In this document: piece by piece, positions 15,894 to 23,642 of the stretch
Numbering within the stretch: position 1 is the stretch's first letter
Layout of the letters: each line of letters starts with the position of its first letter
Source: Bryobacteraceae bacterium
GTDB lineage: Bacteria > Acidobacteriota > Terriglobia > Bryobacterales > Bryobacteraceae
Direction: 5' to 3'
Assembly (NCBI GenBank): GCA_030039005.1
Contig: JASHQT010000461.1
Span: 1 to 35,419, forward strand
DNA length: 35,419 nt
Notes under the pieces: generated by a model
What the model was told of the DNA's origin: nothing
The model's database searches: none
What the model saw: only the letters and a program-made list of their open reading frames with translations
Program-made: the position numbers and the translations under genes

Positions 15894-17305
15894 CTGGAAG
15901 TGCCGGGGAGAGCGCCCGGCGCCATTCCGGCCGCTGCCGCTCCCGACGACTGCGCCAATTCGACCAGCGCTTCGCGCCCCAGCATCCGGCTATGCATGCG
16001 GCCCACCGCGTAAATGCAGACGGCCATCACGGCGGGGCAAATAGCCAGCACCGCGAAAATATTGCGCACCGGCAGACTGGTCGATAGCACCCAGCCGCCC
16101 ACCAGCGGGCCCATCACCGAACCGATCTTGGCCACGCTGCTGGCCCATCCGGCACCGTTGGCGCGATAGGCGCTCGGATAAAATAAGCCGCAAATACTGA
16201 TCACGCCGAACTGCCCGCCCACCAGGAAGAATCCGATGCAGGCGATGAGTGCGAGAAACGCGCGCTGCGGAAAATCGACGAAACTGGCCACCAGCAGCAG
16301 AACCATGGTCGCGAGCGGCATCACCGTAACGGCCATCGCGCCGCGCCGGTCCGTGAAGCGCATCAGCGCCAGGCCTCCGACCGCGCCCATCAACGAAACA
16401 AGCGACGCCGCCGTCGCCGCTTGGCCGCGGCTGAACTTAAGCGCTTCAAATACCAGCGGCGTCCAGTTCACCAGGAAATACACGGCGAAGGAACTGGCGA
16501 TGTACCCCAGCCAGATCAGCGGCGTGATCTTTTTCAGTTCGCCCAAAAATAGCAGCGACGGTTTGAAGTCCTTTTGAAGCGTCGGCTCATCGGCGACTAC
16601 GTAGTTCGCCTGCTCGGGAAGTTGTTCGCCGGGCGCGATGCGCCTCAAGATCTCGGCAATGCGCTCCGGCGCGCGGCGCTTGCTGGCGAGAAAACGAATC
16701 GATTCCGGCAGCGTGACGAACAAAATTCCGGAGCAGGAGATGGCCGCGAGCCCGCCGAGCGCGAAAACCTCTTTCCATCCGAATCTCGGAATCAGCCATA
16801 CCGCGATGGGCCCGCCGAATCCGGTGCCGACGGAAAATCCCATCATGATCACCGTCACCACCGTCGCCCGGTAGCGCTTGGGCACATATTCCATGTTCAG
16901 CGCCCAGGCGAGCGGCAGCATCCCGCCCAGAGGAATGCCGGTGATCAGGCGCAGGCTGAAGAGCGACCAATAGCCGCTCGCCAGCGTGAAACCGAGCGTC
17001 AGTACACCGAAACCGGCCGTTGCCAAAATTACCGACGGACGGCGTCCGATGCGATCGCCCACGTAGCCCAAAATGAATCCGCCGATTAAGGTTCCGAGCA
17101 GGCCCATGGCGAAAATATTTCCCAGCTGGACTTTGCTCAAGTGGTAGCCGGACGCGAAATAGGGGGCGGCGAAGCTGATGAGGTTCGTGTCGAAGCCGTC
17201 GAAAAACGTGATGATCCAGGAGACTGTCACCAGGCCGAGAAGGAACCCGCCGAACTTCTGACGTTCGATGATTTCGGAAACGTCAACCGTGTTCTCGTCG
17301 GGCAT
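15890..17305 (-). CDS. MFS transporter, aromatic/organic-acid:H+ symporter (AAHS) type
   Basis: ATG 17305 is chosen: GGAGGGG lies six bases upstream and the product begins 'MPDENTVDVSEIIERQKFGG', typical of the family. A longer in-frame start at 17350 is unlikely. The ~471-residue protein has twelve hydrophobic segments. The first holds the 'FFDGFDTNLISFAAP' motif with the conserved Asp of AAHS carriers, and loop 2-3 has 'GYVGDRIGRRPSV', the MFS signature. Helix 4 has 'SLRLITGIPLGGMLPLAWAL'. AAHS members move aromatic or small organic acids with protons. The coupled dehydratase gene suggests a hydroxylated acid as cargo. Specificity cannot be fixed from sequence. Confidence 0.9.
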   Translation of the reverse strand: MPDENTVDVSEIIERQKFGGFLLGLVTVSWIITFFDGFDTNLISFAAPYFASGYHLSKVQLGNIFAMGLLGTLIGGFILGYVGDRIGRRPSVILATAGFGVLTLGFTLASGYWSLFSLRLITGIPLGGMLPLAWALNMEYVPKRYRATVVTVIMMGFSVGTGFGGPIAVWLIPRFGWKEVFALGGLAAISCSGILFVTLPESIRFLASKRRAPERIAEILRRIAPGEQLPEQANYVVADEPTLQKDFKPSLLFLGELKKITPLIWLGYIASSFAVYFLVNWTPLVFEALKFSRGQAATAASLVSLMGAVGGLALMRFTDRRGAMAVTVMPLATMVLLLVASFVDFPQRAFLALIACIGFFLVGGQFGVISICGLFYPSAYRANGAGWASSVAKIGSVMGPLVGGWVLSTSLPVRNIFAVLAICPAVMAVCIYAVGRMHSRMLGREALVELAQSSGAAAAGMAPGALPGTSR

Positions 17306-17360
17306 TGAGGACCCCTCCGCTTCTCGCGCCTGCGCGGGCGCGCGACTCAATTCCGTTGCT

Positions 17361-18296
17361 CTATTGTTTCCCTACCAAATGCGCGTCCGACTTCTCGTTC
17401 TCGTTGCAGATGAATTCGATGAGCTGGGTGTTGAGCATGAGCTTCTGGTTGATCCGCACCGTCCAGGGGTGCGTGTAAGCCTTCGGATCTTCCACCGTGA
17501 TGTCGATCGTCAGGTGCCCGAAGTCAGGCCGCCGGAAACGCTCCGTCACTTTTCCGCTGCTGGTGAGCGGGCTGCCTTCCACGTCCAGCCACACGTCATC
17601 CCGGAAGCCGGTGGTTTCCACCACCAGCGTGTCGCCGTCCCAATGGCCGATCGAATAGCCGTACCACCAGGGATCGGGATCGTTGTTCGGCAGCGGCCGG
17701 CCATCCATGAAAACCTGCCGCAGCCCGTAGTTCGCCTCATAAATGATCACCAGCAAAGTCGGCGTCTGGATCATCTTGCGAGGCTGAGGATGCGTGTGAA
17801 ACTGCATAAAGCCCATGGGCAGGCAGTGCGCATCGGGATTGTCTTTGTTGTTGTTGTCCGTGCGCTCTTTGCGCAGCGCCTTGGCCCACGGCGTGAAGGG
17901 AAGCCCGCCTGGGACGGTGGAACCGATGTCGAAAAACTGGCTCGGAAACGGTGGGCGCGCGCCCTGGCCCACTCCCGCCGTCGGTGCCGGAGGCGTCCCC
18001 GATGCGGGCGCCTTTTCTGCAGCCGGGCCGTTTGCTGAAGGCGGCGCCGGCGGCGGTCCACCCGCTGCTCCCGCGGCTCCGCGGCGCGGGCGAGGATTCG
18101 CATCCACGAATTCCCAAAGTCCGCTGAGGTCCGGATGGCCGTCGGCCGTGTGCGGCGTGGGACCCTCCAGGTTCGGCTTGCCGTCCGCGAGTTTGGGAAC
18201 ATTGGGCGAGGGATAGTCCGGCCATTGCGCCGAAAGAGTAAAAGGAATGGCAGCGAAAATGGCGACCGCCGCGAGTGTGTAGATCAAAGCTCTCAT
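17361..18296 (-). CDS. Conserved acidobacterial secreted protein of unknown function
   Basis: ATG 18296 is preferred, with GGAA about seven bases upstream; a TTG at 18302 is too close to that site. The 311-residue product has a signal peptide ending near 'TLSAQ'. It then has 'GHPDLSGLWEF', a Pro/Ala/Gly-rich linker (roughly residues 70-115), and a conserved C-terminal half. That half includes 'DAHCLPMGFMQFHTHPQPRK', 'IIYEANYGLRQVFMDGRPLP', 'WYGYSIGHWDGDTLVVETTG' and 'HLTIDITVEDPKAYTHPWTV'. This 'DGRPHP...G.S.GHWDGDTLVV' pattern marks a large acidobacterial secreted family with no established activity. The gene has its own -10 element on the minus strand just upstream. Confidence 0.85.
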   Translation of the reverse strand: MRALIYTLAAVAIFAAIPFTLSAQWPDYPSPNVPKLADGKPNLEGPTPHTADGHPDLSGLWEFVDANPRPRRGAAGAAGGPPPAPPSANGPAAEKAPASGTPPAPTAGVGQGARPPFPSQFFDIGSTVPGGLPFTPWAKALRKERTDNNNKDNPDAHCLPMGFMQFHTHPQPRKMIQTPTLLVIIYEANYGLRQVFMDGRPLPNNDPDPWWYGYSIGHWDGDTLVVETTGFRDDVWLDVEGSPLTSSGKVTERFRRPDFGHLTIDITVEDPKAYTHPWTVRINQKLMLNTQLIEFICNENEKSDAHLVGKQ

Positions 18297-18321
18297 GTTC
18301 AAATTCCGCGGAACAACTAAT

Positions 18322-18333
18322 GGATTATAATCC
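18322..18333 (-). promoter_or_regulatory. Consensus -10 TATAAT inside the palindrome GGATTATAATCC
   Basis: On the minus strand TATAAT (18329-18324) matches the sigma-70 -10 consensus exactly and would start transcription near 18316, about 20 bases before the ATG at 18296. The -10 sits inside a perfect 12-base palindrome, which could be a repressor site. The -35 region (around 'TCGATG') is weak. Confidence 0.5.
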
Positions 18334-18421
18334 GGCTCTATCAGCTTACATCGACTCGGGACCGAGCGCTGAAGGCCTGCGATGGCGAAACGTCGCGGGA
18401 AGGGCGATTGTGGCCGCTCGC

Positions 18422-19870
18422 CTACGCCGCGCCGCGGTTTACCGCCGTGGCAACCTCGGCCGGCGCCTGGCCGTGCCGGATGGTGAAGTGAAACGTGCTT
18501 CCCTCACCGACGGCGCTTTCCACCCAAATGTCGCCGCCCATCATGCTTACCAAACGCGCGCAGATAGCCAATCCCAACCCGCTGCCACCATGCGCCCGCT
18601 TCATGGATCCGTCGGCTTGCACGAACGGCTCGAAAATCCGCCGTTGGTGCTCCTGGGGAATGCCCTGCCCGGTGTCGCGCACGCGGAAATGCAGCCGCCC
18701 GCCGTCCGCGGGCGCCTCGACATGGAGTGAAATCTCAATTCGGCCGTGCTCGGTGAACTTCAACGCGTTGCCCACCAGGTTGATGAGTACCTGGCGCAGA
18801 CGCCCCGGATCGCTTGGAATGATTTCCGGTACTGCCGCGTCGACGTTAAAGGAAATATCAATGGGCTTATGGCGGGCGCTCGCCGAAAGCGATTTCACTA
18901 CTTCGCTTACCACGCGCCGTGGATCGCATTCGGTCTCGCACAGGTCCAGGCGGCCCGCTTCGATCTTGGAGAAATCCAGGATATCGTTGATCACGCCCAG
19001 CAGCGCCAGCGCCGACGTTTGCACGGTTTCCAGGTAGTCGCGCTGTTCACCGGTCAAGCGCGTATCCAGAGCCAGATCCGTCATCGCGATGATGCCGTTC
19101 ATCGGCGTGCGGATCTCGTGACTCATGTTGGCCAGGAATTCGGACTTGGTGCGATTGGCGCTTTCGGCGGCTTCGGTGGCGCGCAGCAGCTCCGCATTCA
19201 GCTTACGCATGGATTTCAGCACGTCGCGATGACGCACGCTCCGCGCCAGGAGAAGCATGGAGACCAAAGCCACGATGGACAGCAGGGCCAGCTCACCCAC
19301 CGCCCGGTACACGGCAATTCGCACGCGGGCCGCCTGCTCGACGGCGAAGCGGTCCAGCCCTTCCTTCACCGCGCGCAAGCGCTCGAAGGCCTGTTGAAAG
19401 GCCGGGTCGCCGTCCTTGACGTCCATCTGGAAGGCGTCCTGGCGCCGGCCCGCGAAGATCAGCGCGGCCACATCGTCGCGCACTTCCAGATAGCCGGACC
19501 AGGACATGGCGAACTGGCGCGCCGCCCGCTCCAGCTCGGGTGTGATGTGCAGCAAGCGCAAATGGTTGATGAGCGTTTCAGCGCGCGAATCGGCCACGCG
19601 CGATTCGCGGACGAACTTTTGTTGTTCGCCTTCCTCATCGACGGTGAGCGCGCGCAGCAGGGTGCGCCGGCTTTCCTGGATTTGGTATTGGATGTCGCCC
19701 TCGATGCTCAGGCCCTGCGCTCCGATGGACGACAGCGCGAAGACGATATGCGTGGCCTCAATGCAGTCCGATAAAGCTAGAATGCCGCTGCCACATGACA
19801 GCAGGCCGCCCACAACCAAAGCGAAACCGCCGGCGCGATTGCGCACCCACTGCACCCATCCTGTTCCCAT
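18422..19870 (-). CDS. Membrane sensor histidine kinase
   Basis: The 482-residue protein has a first membrane helix near residues 13-35, a ~155-residue periplasmic helical bundle, and a second helix near 190-210. The bundle resembles 4HB_MCP-type sensors and contains '[20 protein letters not shown]'. The HisKA domain follows with the phospho-acceptor His251 in '[13 protein letters not shown]'. The HATPase domain has Asn368 ('[14 protein letters not shown]', N box), '[12 protein letters not shown]' (G1), 'IFEPFVQAD' (F box) and 'GSGLGLAIC' (G2). All catalytic motifs are present. There is no fused receiver domain and no response regulator next to it, so it is an orphan kinase here. It follows, on the same strand, the DUF4188 gene. 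Confidence 0.93.
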   Translation of the reverse strand: MGTGWVQWVRNRAGGFALVVGGLLSCGSGILALSDCIEATHIVFALSSIGAQGLSIEGDIQYQIQESRRTLLRALTVDEEGEQQKFVRESRVADSRAETLINHLRLLHITPELERAARQFAMSWSGYLEVRDDVAALIFAGRRQDAFQMDVKDGDPAFQQAFERLRAVKEGLDRFAVEQAARVRIAVYRAVGELALLSIVALVSMLLLARSVRHRDVLKSMRKLNAELLRATEAAESANRTKSEFLANMSHEIRTPMNGIIAMTDLALDTRLTGEQRDYLETVQTSALALLGVINDILDFSKIEAGRLDLCETECDPRRVVSEVVKSLSASARHKPIDISFNVDAAVPEIIPSDPGRLRQVLINLVGNALKFTEHGRIEISLHVEAPADGGRLHFRVRDTGQGIPQEHQRRIFEPFVQADGSMKRAHGGSGLGLAICARLVSMMGGDIWVESAVGEGSTFHFTIRHGQAPAEVATAVNRGAA

Positions 19871-19949
19871 TTTTGATCGGCATTTTATTTATCGGGCAGT
19901 CTCACCCAGGGCTGCAGGTCCCGCCCGTGAATATCTGATTACAGACCGC

Positions 19950-20453
19950 TTAGAGGTCTTCTTCGCGAACCGGAGCCGGCAACGCCGGCTCTCCGCCCTT
20001 GCCCGCGCGTTTGCGGGCGCCGAACATCGGCCCGTGCGCCGGAGCCTGCGGCGCGAAATGTAGGAAGCCAACCGGAGTGGCCAGATCGTCGTAGATGGCC
20101 TCCATGCCGCCCTCGAGGAAATACGTCTCGTGCCAGAATGCGGTGCCTTGCGAATCGCGCAGAAACTTCTGCCACCAATCCTGGTGCGGCAGCGAGCGCG
20201 CCCAGGTTTCCAAGGACTCGAAATCGCGCCAATACTGCCGCATTCCCGCGTGCGGCGGAAACAGCGAGAAAAAGAAATTTTCGTGCAACAGCAACCCGTC
20301 GGGTTTTTGGCCGACAGCCAGCTGGATGCGCGGTCCGAACTGCATGAGCGTCAGTAAGCCGCGCAGGGATTGGGCTCGCATCCCCAGGTAGATGACCACC
20401 AGGTTGGGATAGGGCTTCAGATCGACGGTGACGCGGTTGACCTTCGCAGCCAT
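19950..20453 (-). CDS. DUF4188-family protein
   Basis: The 167-residue protein matches the DUF4188 layout: 'NLVVIYLGMRAQSLRGLLTL', 'GPRIQLAVGQKPDGLLLHE', 'MRQYWRDFESLETWARS', 'HQDWWQKFLRDSQGTAFWHE' and 'TYFLEGGMEAIYDDLATPVG'. The conserved core is QYWRDFE plus WHETY; related proteins have been called monooxygenase- or phenylacetaldoxime-dehydratase-like, but the activity is unproven. The C-terminal ~35 residues are basic, Gly/Ala/Pro-rich and probably disordered. The start codon region carries an exact tandem ATGGCTGC duplication (20446-20461), and a TACAAT element lies right upstream, so the message may be nearly leaderless. Confidence 0.85.
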   Translation of the reverse strand: MAAKVNRVTVDLKPYPNLVVIYLGMRAQSLRGLLTLMQFGPRIQLAVGQKPDGLLLHENFFFSLFPPHAGMRQYWRDFESLETWARSLPHQDWWQKFLRDSQGTAFWHETYFLEGGMEAIYDDLATPVGFLHFAPQAPAHGPMFGARKRAGKGGEPALPAPVREEDL

Positions 20454-20459
20454 GCAGCC

Positions 20460-20465
20460 ATTGTA
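20460..20465 (-). promoter_or_regulatory. Possible -10 element (TACAAT) for the DUF4188 gene
   Basis: On the minus strand TACAAT ends seven bases before the ATG at 20453, so transcription would start at or next to the start codon. No clear -35 is visible. The same motif and flanks (ACAATGG) occur upstream of the first TPR gene. Confidence 0.3.
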
Positions 20466-20508
20466 ACGGGGCGAGGACGGCGACCGGCCGGAAAATCCGC
20501 GGCGCAGA

Positions 20509-21414
20509 TTAGAGCTCGCGAGGTTTCCGTATTGACCGCAAGCGGCTTAAAGCGGCGAGCAGTACGAGTGCGGCGGCGACCGGCAGCCGGCTCCCCGGCT
20601 CAGGAACCGCGGCCGGGGAGTTCCCGATACCGTCGCTCAAAACAAGCTCGAAATCGCTCGCGTATTGCGGAGCAATCGTGAAAACGGGATCAATTGTCGC
20701 GGTTGAACTCAGAGTTACCGGGCTTAGCCAATAGCCGATGTTGGCGCTAACGTCAGCGGACAGGTTTACCTGCGTCTCTAAAGAAGGATTCATGAAAATC
20801 GTATCGTTGAATGACTGGTTGAGGTTGGTCGCCTCGACCCCTGCAGGATTGCCTTGGTTAGAAGCCAAGGACAGCTCGAGCGTACTCGAATTTCCATCGA
20901 TGTTCTGGATGAGTATATCGGCGCTGTTGGTGACCTGATCCACCGGCCCTCCCTCCAGCAGGTTGCCCGTTCCATAAGGGGCGTTGCCGGTCACCTGGTA
21001 GTTGGTGACGATGAGACCGCTCACGTCGACTGGAATCGGGCCGGCCGGCGCATCTGCAACCGTCGGTATCAATTCGAGATAGTAGGTAAGAAAGGCAGAA
21101 GCTGTGCCGCCCAGCGGGCCCTGGGATGGCAGATTGGGGTTTACGCTCAACTGAATGGAAGCGCTCACGTTGGGAGCCGGCAACCCACTGGTGGAAGCTT
21201 GAGCGCTGCCGCTGAAAGGACCCTCACCGACGACAGGTTCAGTCACCAGCCCGGCGGCGCCCGATCCGGAGGAGCACGCCTCATTGGACCCGCAGTTGCC
21301 GCCTCCCGCGGAGACCGAGTAGGTGGCGTTTGTGATAGTACTAGCGAACATCGCGACATGCAGTACGCCCGCGCAGATCGCCAGTTTGCACATTTTTGAA
21401 ATCATGACAAGCAT
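20509..21414 (-). CDS. Secreted PEP-CTERM-sorted protein
   Basis: The 301-residue product has an N-terminal signal peptide (residues 1-25, 'LAICAGVLHVAMFAS'). A Ser/Thr/Asn-rich beta-type body follows, with 'NYQVTGNAPYGTGNLLEGG' and many Asn-x-Ser/Thr sites. The C-terminus is a PEP-CTERM signal: 'AAVPEPGSRLPVAAALVLLA', then a short Leu/Ala helix and the basic 'SRLRSIRKPREL'. Such proteins are processed by an exosortase and exported to the envelope or matrix; no exosortase gene is in the window. GGAAG lies eight bases before ATG 21414. It is divergent from the FlgO/TPR gene, across 99 bases containing a direct repeat. Confidence 0.85.
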   Translation of the reverse strand: MLVMISKMCKLAICAGVLHVAMFASTITNATYSVSAGGGNCGSNEACSSGSGAAGLVTEPVVGEGPFSGSAQASTSGLPAPNVSASIQLSVNPNLPSQGPLGGTASAFLTYYLELIPTVADAPAGPIPVDVSGLIVTNYQVTGNAPYGTGNLLEGGPVDQVTNSADILIQNIDGNSSTLELSLASNQGNPAGVEATNLNQSFNDTIFMNPSLETQVNLSADVSANIGYWLSPVTLSSTATIDPVFTIAPQYASDFELVLSDGIGNSPAAVPEPGSRLPVAAALVLLAALSRLRSIRKPREL

Positions 21415-21438
21415 TTTCTTGACTTCCGGCGACGAACG

Positions 21439-21457
21439 GGAGTGAAAAGGAGTGAAA
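21439..21457. repeat. Direct repeat GGAGTGAAA x2 with a 10-base period in a divergent promoter region
   Basis: Two exact copies of GGAGTGAAA start at 21439 and 21449, one helical turn apart, between the PEP-CTERM gene and the FlgO/TPR gene. The position is 25-45 bases before the PEP-CTERM start, so a bound regulator would act on that promoter. The period and location are operator-like; no bound protein is known. Confidence 0.35.
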
Positions 21458-21475
21458 TTGGGGCGTGCACCTCTA

Positions 21476-21504
21476 TTGAAGCGGCTTCAGTTCGATGTTA
21501 ATAT
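21476..21504 (+). promoter_or_regulatory. Sigma-70-like promoter for the FlgO/TPR gene
   Basis: TTGAAG (21476-21481) and TAATAT (21499-21504) are 17 bases apart; each matches the consensus at four of six positions. Transcription would begin near 21511, only about three bases before the TTG start codon at 21514, implying a leaderless or near-leaderless message. No Shine-Dalgarno sequence is seen, which agrees. Confidence 0.4.
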
Positions 21505-21513
21505 CTCCACAAG

Positions 21514-23280
21514 TTGACAGACCAAGGCCACCGCGAGGCGCTGGACCGGGTGCTTGCTTCCAGGGTTTTCGCGAGCAGCCCCCGGTTACGCCGGCTGCTC
21601 CGTCACATTGTTGAAAAATCCGTCGCGGGCGATCGGGAAAACCTCAAGGAGTACTCAATCGGCCTGGACGTTTTCGCGCGCGACCCATCTTTCGATCCCA
21701 AAACCGATTCCATCGTCCGGAGCGCCGCGCGGCAGCTCCGATTGAAGCTCGGGGAATATTACCAATCGGAGGGGCGCGATGAGACGGTACGGATCGAGCT
21801 CCCGAAAGGATCATACGTCGCCGAGCTGATTGTCGAATCTAAAGCCGCGCCTGCTCCGCGCAAGGCGGCGAATAGGTATCTTGCGGCGACCGCCGCCGCA
21901 ATGACATTCGTTGCAGTGGCGACCGCGTGGGGATATATGACTTTCCGGCACCGGGGCCCCAAAACGATCGCGGTGCTTCCGTTCACGGATCAGAGCCCAG
22001 CTAAGGACCTGGAATATGTCAGCGTGAACCTGCATGACGGCTTGACCAGCGCGCTGGTGGGCACAAAGGGCATCCAGGTGATGGCACGAGCCTCGGCGGC
22101 GTCGCTCAAAAAGGATCCGGTGGAGGCGGCGCGCACAGCGCGATCGCAGGCGGTGATCACGGGCAGCGTCGCCGCGCAGGGCGACCAACTCCAGATCATC
22201 GTCAGCCTGGTGGATGGAGGATCAGGGAAGTATCTGTGGTCGCAGACGTTTACTTCGGCGGCCAACGGGTTGGGTGAAGTAGAACGCAGCGCGGCGCTGG
22301 CGGTTGCCGGAGCGCTAGGCGTTTCGGCCGATGTGCCGGCGCCTGCGTTGCCGCGCAACGCGCAGGCGCTTGATCTATACCTTCGCGCCAGCAGCATGTC
22401 GAAGACGCGCCGGGCTGACCGGATGCGCGCGGCGTCCCCACTATTCGAGCAAATGATCGCGTTGGCGCCGGATTTCGCGCCGGGCTACGCCGCGGCTGCG
22501 ACGAATTATCTGGTGGCGAATGCGAACGGAATTATGAGCTGGGAGAGCGCGGGTCCGCGAGGGATGGATCTGGCGCGGAAGGCCCTGCAACTCGACCCCA
22601 ATCTGGCGGATGCGCACGATGCGCTGGGCTTGGCCTATGAGGCGCAGTGGAAATGGACCGAAGCCCGGGAAGAATATTCGCGCGCTATCGCGATCGACCC
22701 GCGGTATCCGGTCTCTTACTTTCGGAAGGCGACCAATCTGATCATCAATCGCCAGTTCGCCGAAGCCGAGAAAACGATCGAAATGGCGCGCGTGCTGGAT
22801 CCTTCCTGGTCGGCTCCCGACGGATTGATGGGCGAGCTGTACTACTACATGCATCGCTACGACGATGCTCTGGATTTAGCGCGGCGCTCGCGCGATAAGG
22901 CGGATGCAAAGCCGTTTTTCGACGATCTGACCGCCCGGATTTACCTGGCGCAGGGGAAGCTGGCGCAGGCTCGTCCTTATGCCGCGGCGGAGGGGACCGA
23001 ATATTCGCGGGCGTTGTTGCGGGCCATCGATGGCGATACGCGAGCCGGCTTCGCGGAACTCGTGGCGCTGCGGCCCAGGTCGGATTGCACGGACTTCGGC
23101 CTCGCGATGTACGAGATATACGCGATGCACGACCCCGAGGGTGCGATGAAATGGCTGGAGCAATCCTATCGCGATCACGAACCGGACCTGGTTTCCCTGG
23201 CCATCGATCCAATGTTCGACGGGATTCGTGGAAATCGGCGCATGAAGGATCTCCTGCGGAGCATGAACCTGGAGCAGTAA
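21514..23280 (+). CDS. Winged-helix-like / FlgO / TPR membrane protein
   Basis: The 588-residue protein has three parts. Residues 5-105 match a domain seen at the head of many acidobacterial and rhizobial regulators: 'LASRVFASSPRLRRLLRHIV', 'LKEYSIGLDVFARDPSFDPK', 'DSIVRSAARQLRLKLGEYY', 'IELPKGSYV'. It is probably a nucleic-acid or protein-binding winged-helix-like module. A membrane helix lies at about 121-144. Residues 150-255 are a FlgO/TolB-N-like domain ('TIAVLPFTDQS', 'GSVAAQGDQLQIIVSLVDG'). About 300-580 are TPRs ('LAYEAQWKWTEAREEYSRAI'). TTG 21514 fits the family's usual N-terminal length. It is divergent from the PEP-CTERM gene, which it might control; that is inference. Confidence 0.88.
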   Translation: MTDQGHREALDRVLASRVFASSPRLRRLLRHIVEKSVAGDRENLKEYSIGLDVFARDPSFDPKTDSIVRSAARQLRLKLGEYYQSEGRDETVRIELPKGSYVAELIVESKAAPAPRKAANRYLAATAAAMTFVAVATAWGYMTFRHRGPKTIAVLPFTDQSPAKDLEYVSVNLHDGLTSALVGTKGIQVMARASAASLKKDPVEAARTARSQAVITGSVAAQGDQLQIIVSLVDGGSGKYLWSQTFTSAANGLGEVERSAALAVAGALGVSADVPAPALPRNAQALDLYLRASSMSKTRRADRMRAASPLFEQMIALAPDFAPGYAAAATNYLVANANGIMSWESAGPRGMDLARKALQLDPNLADAHDALGLAYEAQWKWTEAREEYSRAIAIDPRYPVSYFRKATNLIINRQFAEAEKTIEMARVLDPSWSAPDGLMGELYYYMHRYDDALDLARRSRDKADAKPFFDDLTARIYLAQGKLAQARPYAAAEGTEYSRALLRAIDGDTRAGFAELVALRPRSDCTDFGLAMYEIYAMHDPEGAMKWLEQSYRDHEPDLVSLAIDPMFDGIRGNRRMKDLLRSMNLEQ

Positions 23281-23368
23281 CCCCCGAAAAGTACTAAAGG
23301 TACCGGCCTGCCGCCAAGCTGATCCCAACAACAGGCATTCGAGACACTACCGGCTTATTGCCCAAATC

Positions 23369-23377
23369 TGCTATTCT
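23369..23377 (+). promoter_or_regulatory. Extended -10 promoter of the lysine operon
   Basis: TGCTATTCT is an extended -10 element (TGn plus TATTCT). It would start transcription at about 23384, immediately before the first paired base of the riboswitch (23386). That agreement supports it. The -35 region at 17-base spacing is poor, as is common for extended -10 promoters. Confidence 0.5.
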
Positions 23378-23385
23378 TAGATTTG

Positions 23386-23587
23386 TCCTCGTAGAGGCGC
23401 GGCGGTCATCAGTACCTGGGTGCGCGTTCCCGGAAGTTCGGGGCACCCGGCGAAAGGGACCGGCAAATTTATCCGCCGAAACTTCGCTGTGGCAGCTTTC
23501 GCCCAGCGCGGTTGGGGGGCCCGGCTAATACCGGCCCACTGTCATCTGGATCTCGTGGACTCGAGATCGGATGGAGCGCTACCAGGA
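23386..23587 (+). promoter_or_regulatory. Lysine riboswitch (L box) aptamer
   Basis: The order of conserved blocks matches the lysine aptamer. 'GTAGAGGCGCG' is followed by 'CATCAGTA', a P2 arm with 'GGCGAAAGGG', and 'GCCGAA' at 23474-23479. A P3 stem CGCTG/CAGCG and a P4 stem (CCGG-CTAATA-CCGG flanked by GGG/CCC) come next. Then 'CTGTCA' sits at 23539-23544, with P5 GATCTCG/CGAGATC at 23549-23568. P1 closes the structure by pairing TCCTCGTAG (23386-23394) with CTACCAGGA (23579-23587), with one C-C mismatch. The next genes are dapE-asd-lysC-dapB-dapA-dapD, so lysine sensing fits exactly. Binding of lysine normally lowers expression in this class. Confidence 0.92.
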
Positions 23588-23624
23588 AGCACGCAGCGGT
23601 CCGCGTGCCCTTCCTCCTCCATCC
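23569..23624 (+). promoter_or_regulatory. Long hairpin downstream of the lysine aptamer (candidate expression platform)
   Basis: GGATGGAG (23569-23576) pairs perfectly with CTCCATCC (23617-23624). Inside it GGAAGCACGC (23585-23594) pairs with GCGTG (23603-23607) and CTTCC (23610-23614), with a two-base CC bulge and loop AGCGGTCC. Its left side shares bases 23585-23587 with the P1 stem and uses the junction after P5, so hairpin and closed aptamer compete. It is followed by CTCTGTTAGC, not a U tract, so it is not a standard intrinsic terminator. Confidence 0.55.
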
Positions 23625-23642
23625 CTCTGTTAGCGGATTGCC

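Noticed and set aside
15048..16013. A 321-codon plus-strand frame opposite the dehydratase gene
   Set aside because: Its product is rich in Arg, His and Ala without any domain, while the minus strand encodes a clear IlvD/Edd enzyme. It is a high-GC antisense shadow.
23569..23624. Intrinsic terminator in the lysine leader
   Set aside because: The hairpin is strong but is followed by CTCTGTTAGC and not by a U tract, so it was listed as an expression-platform candidate instead.
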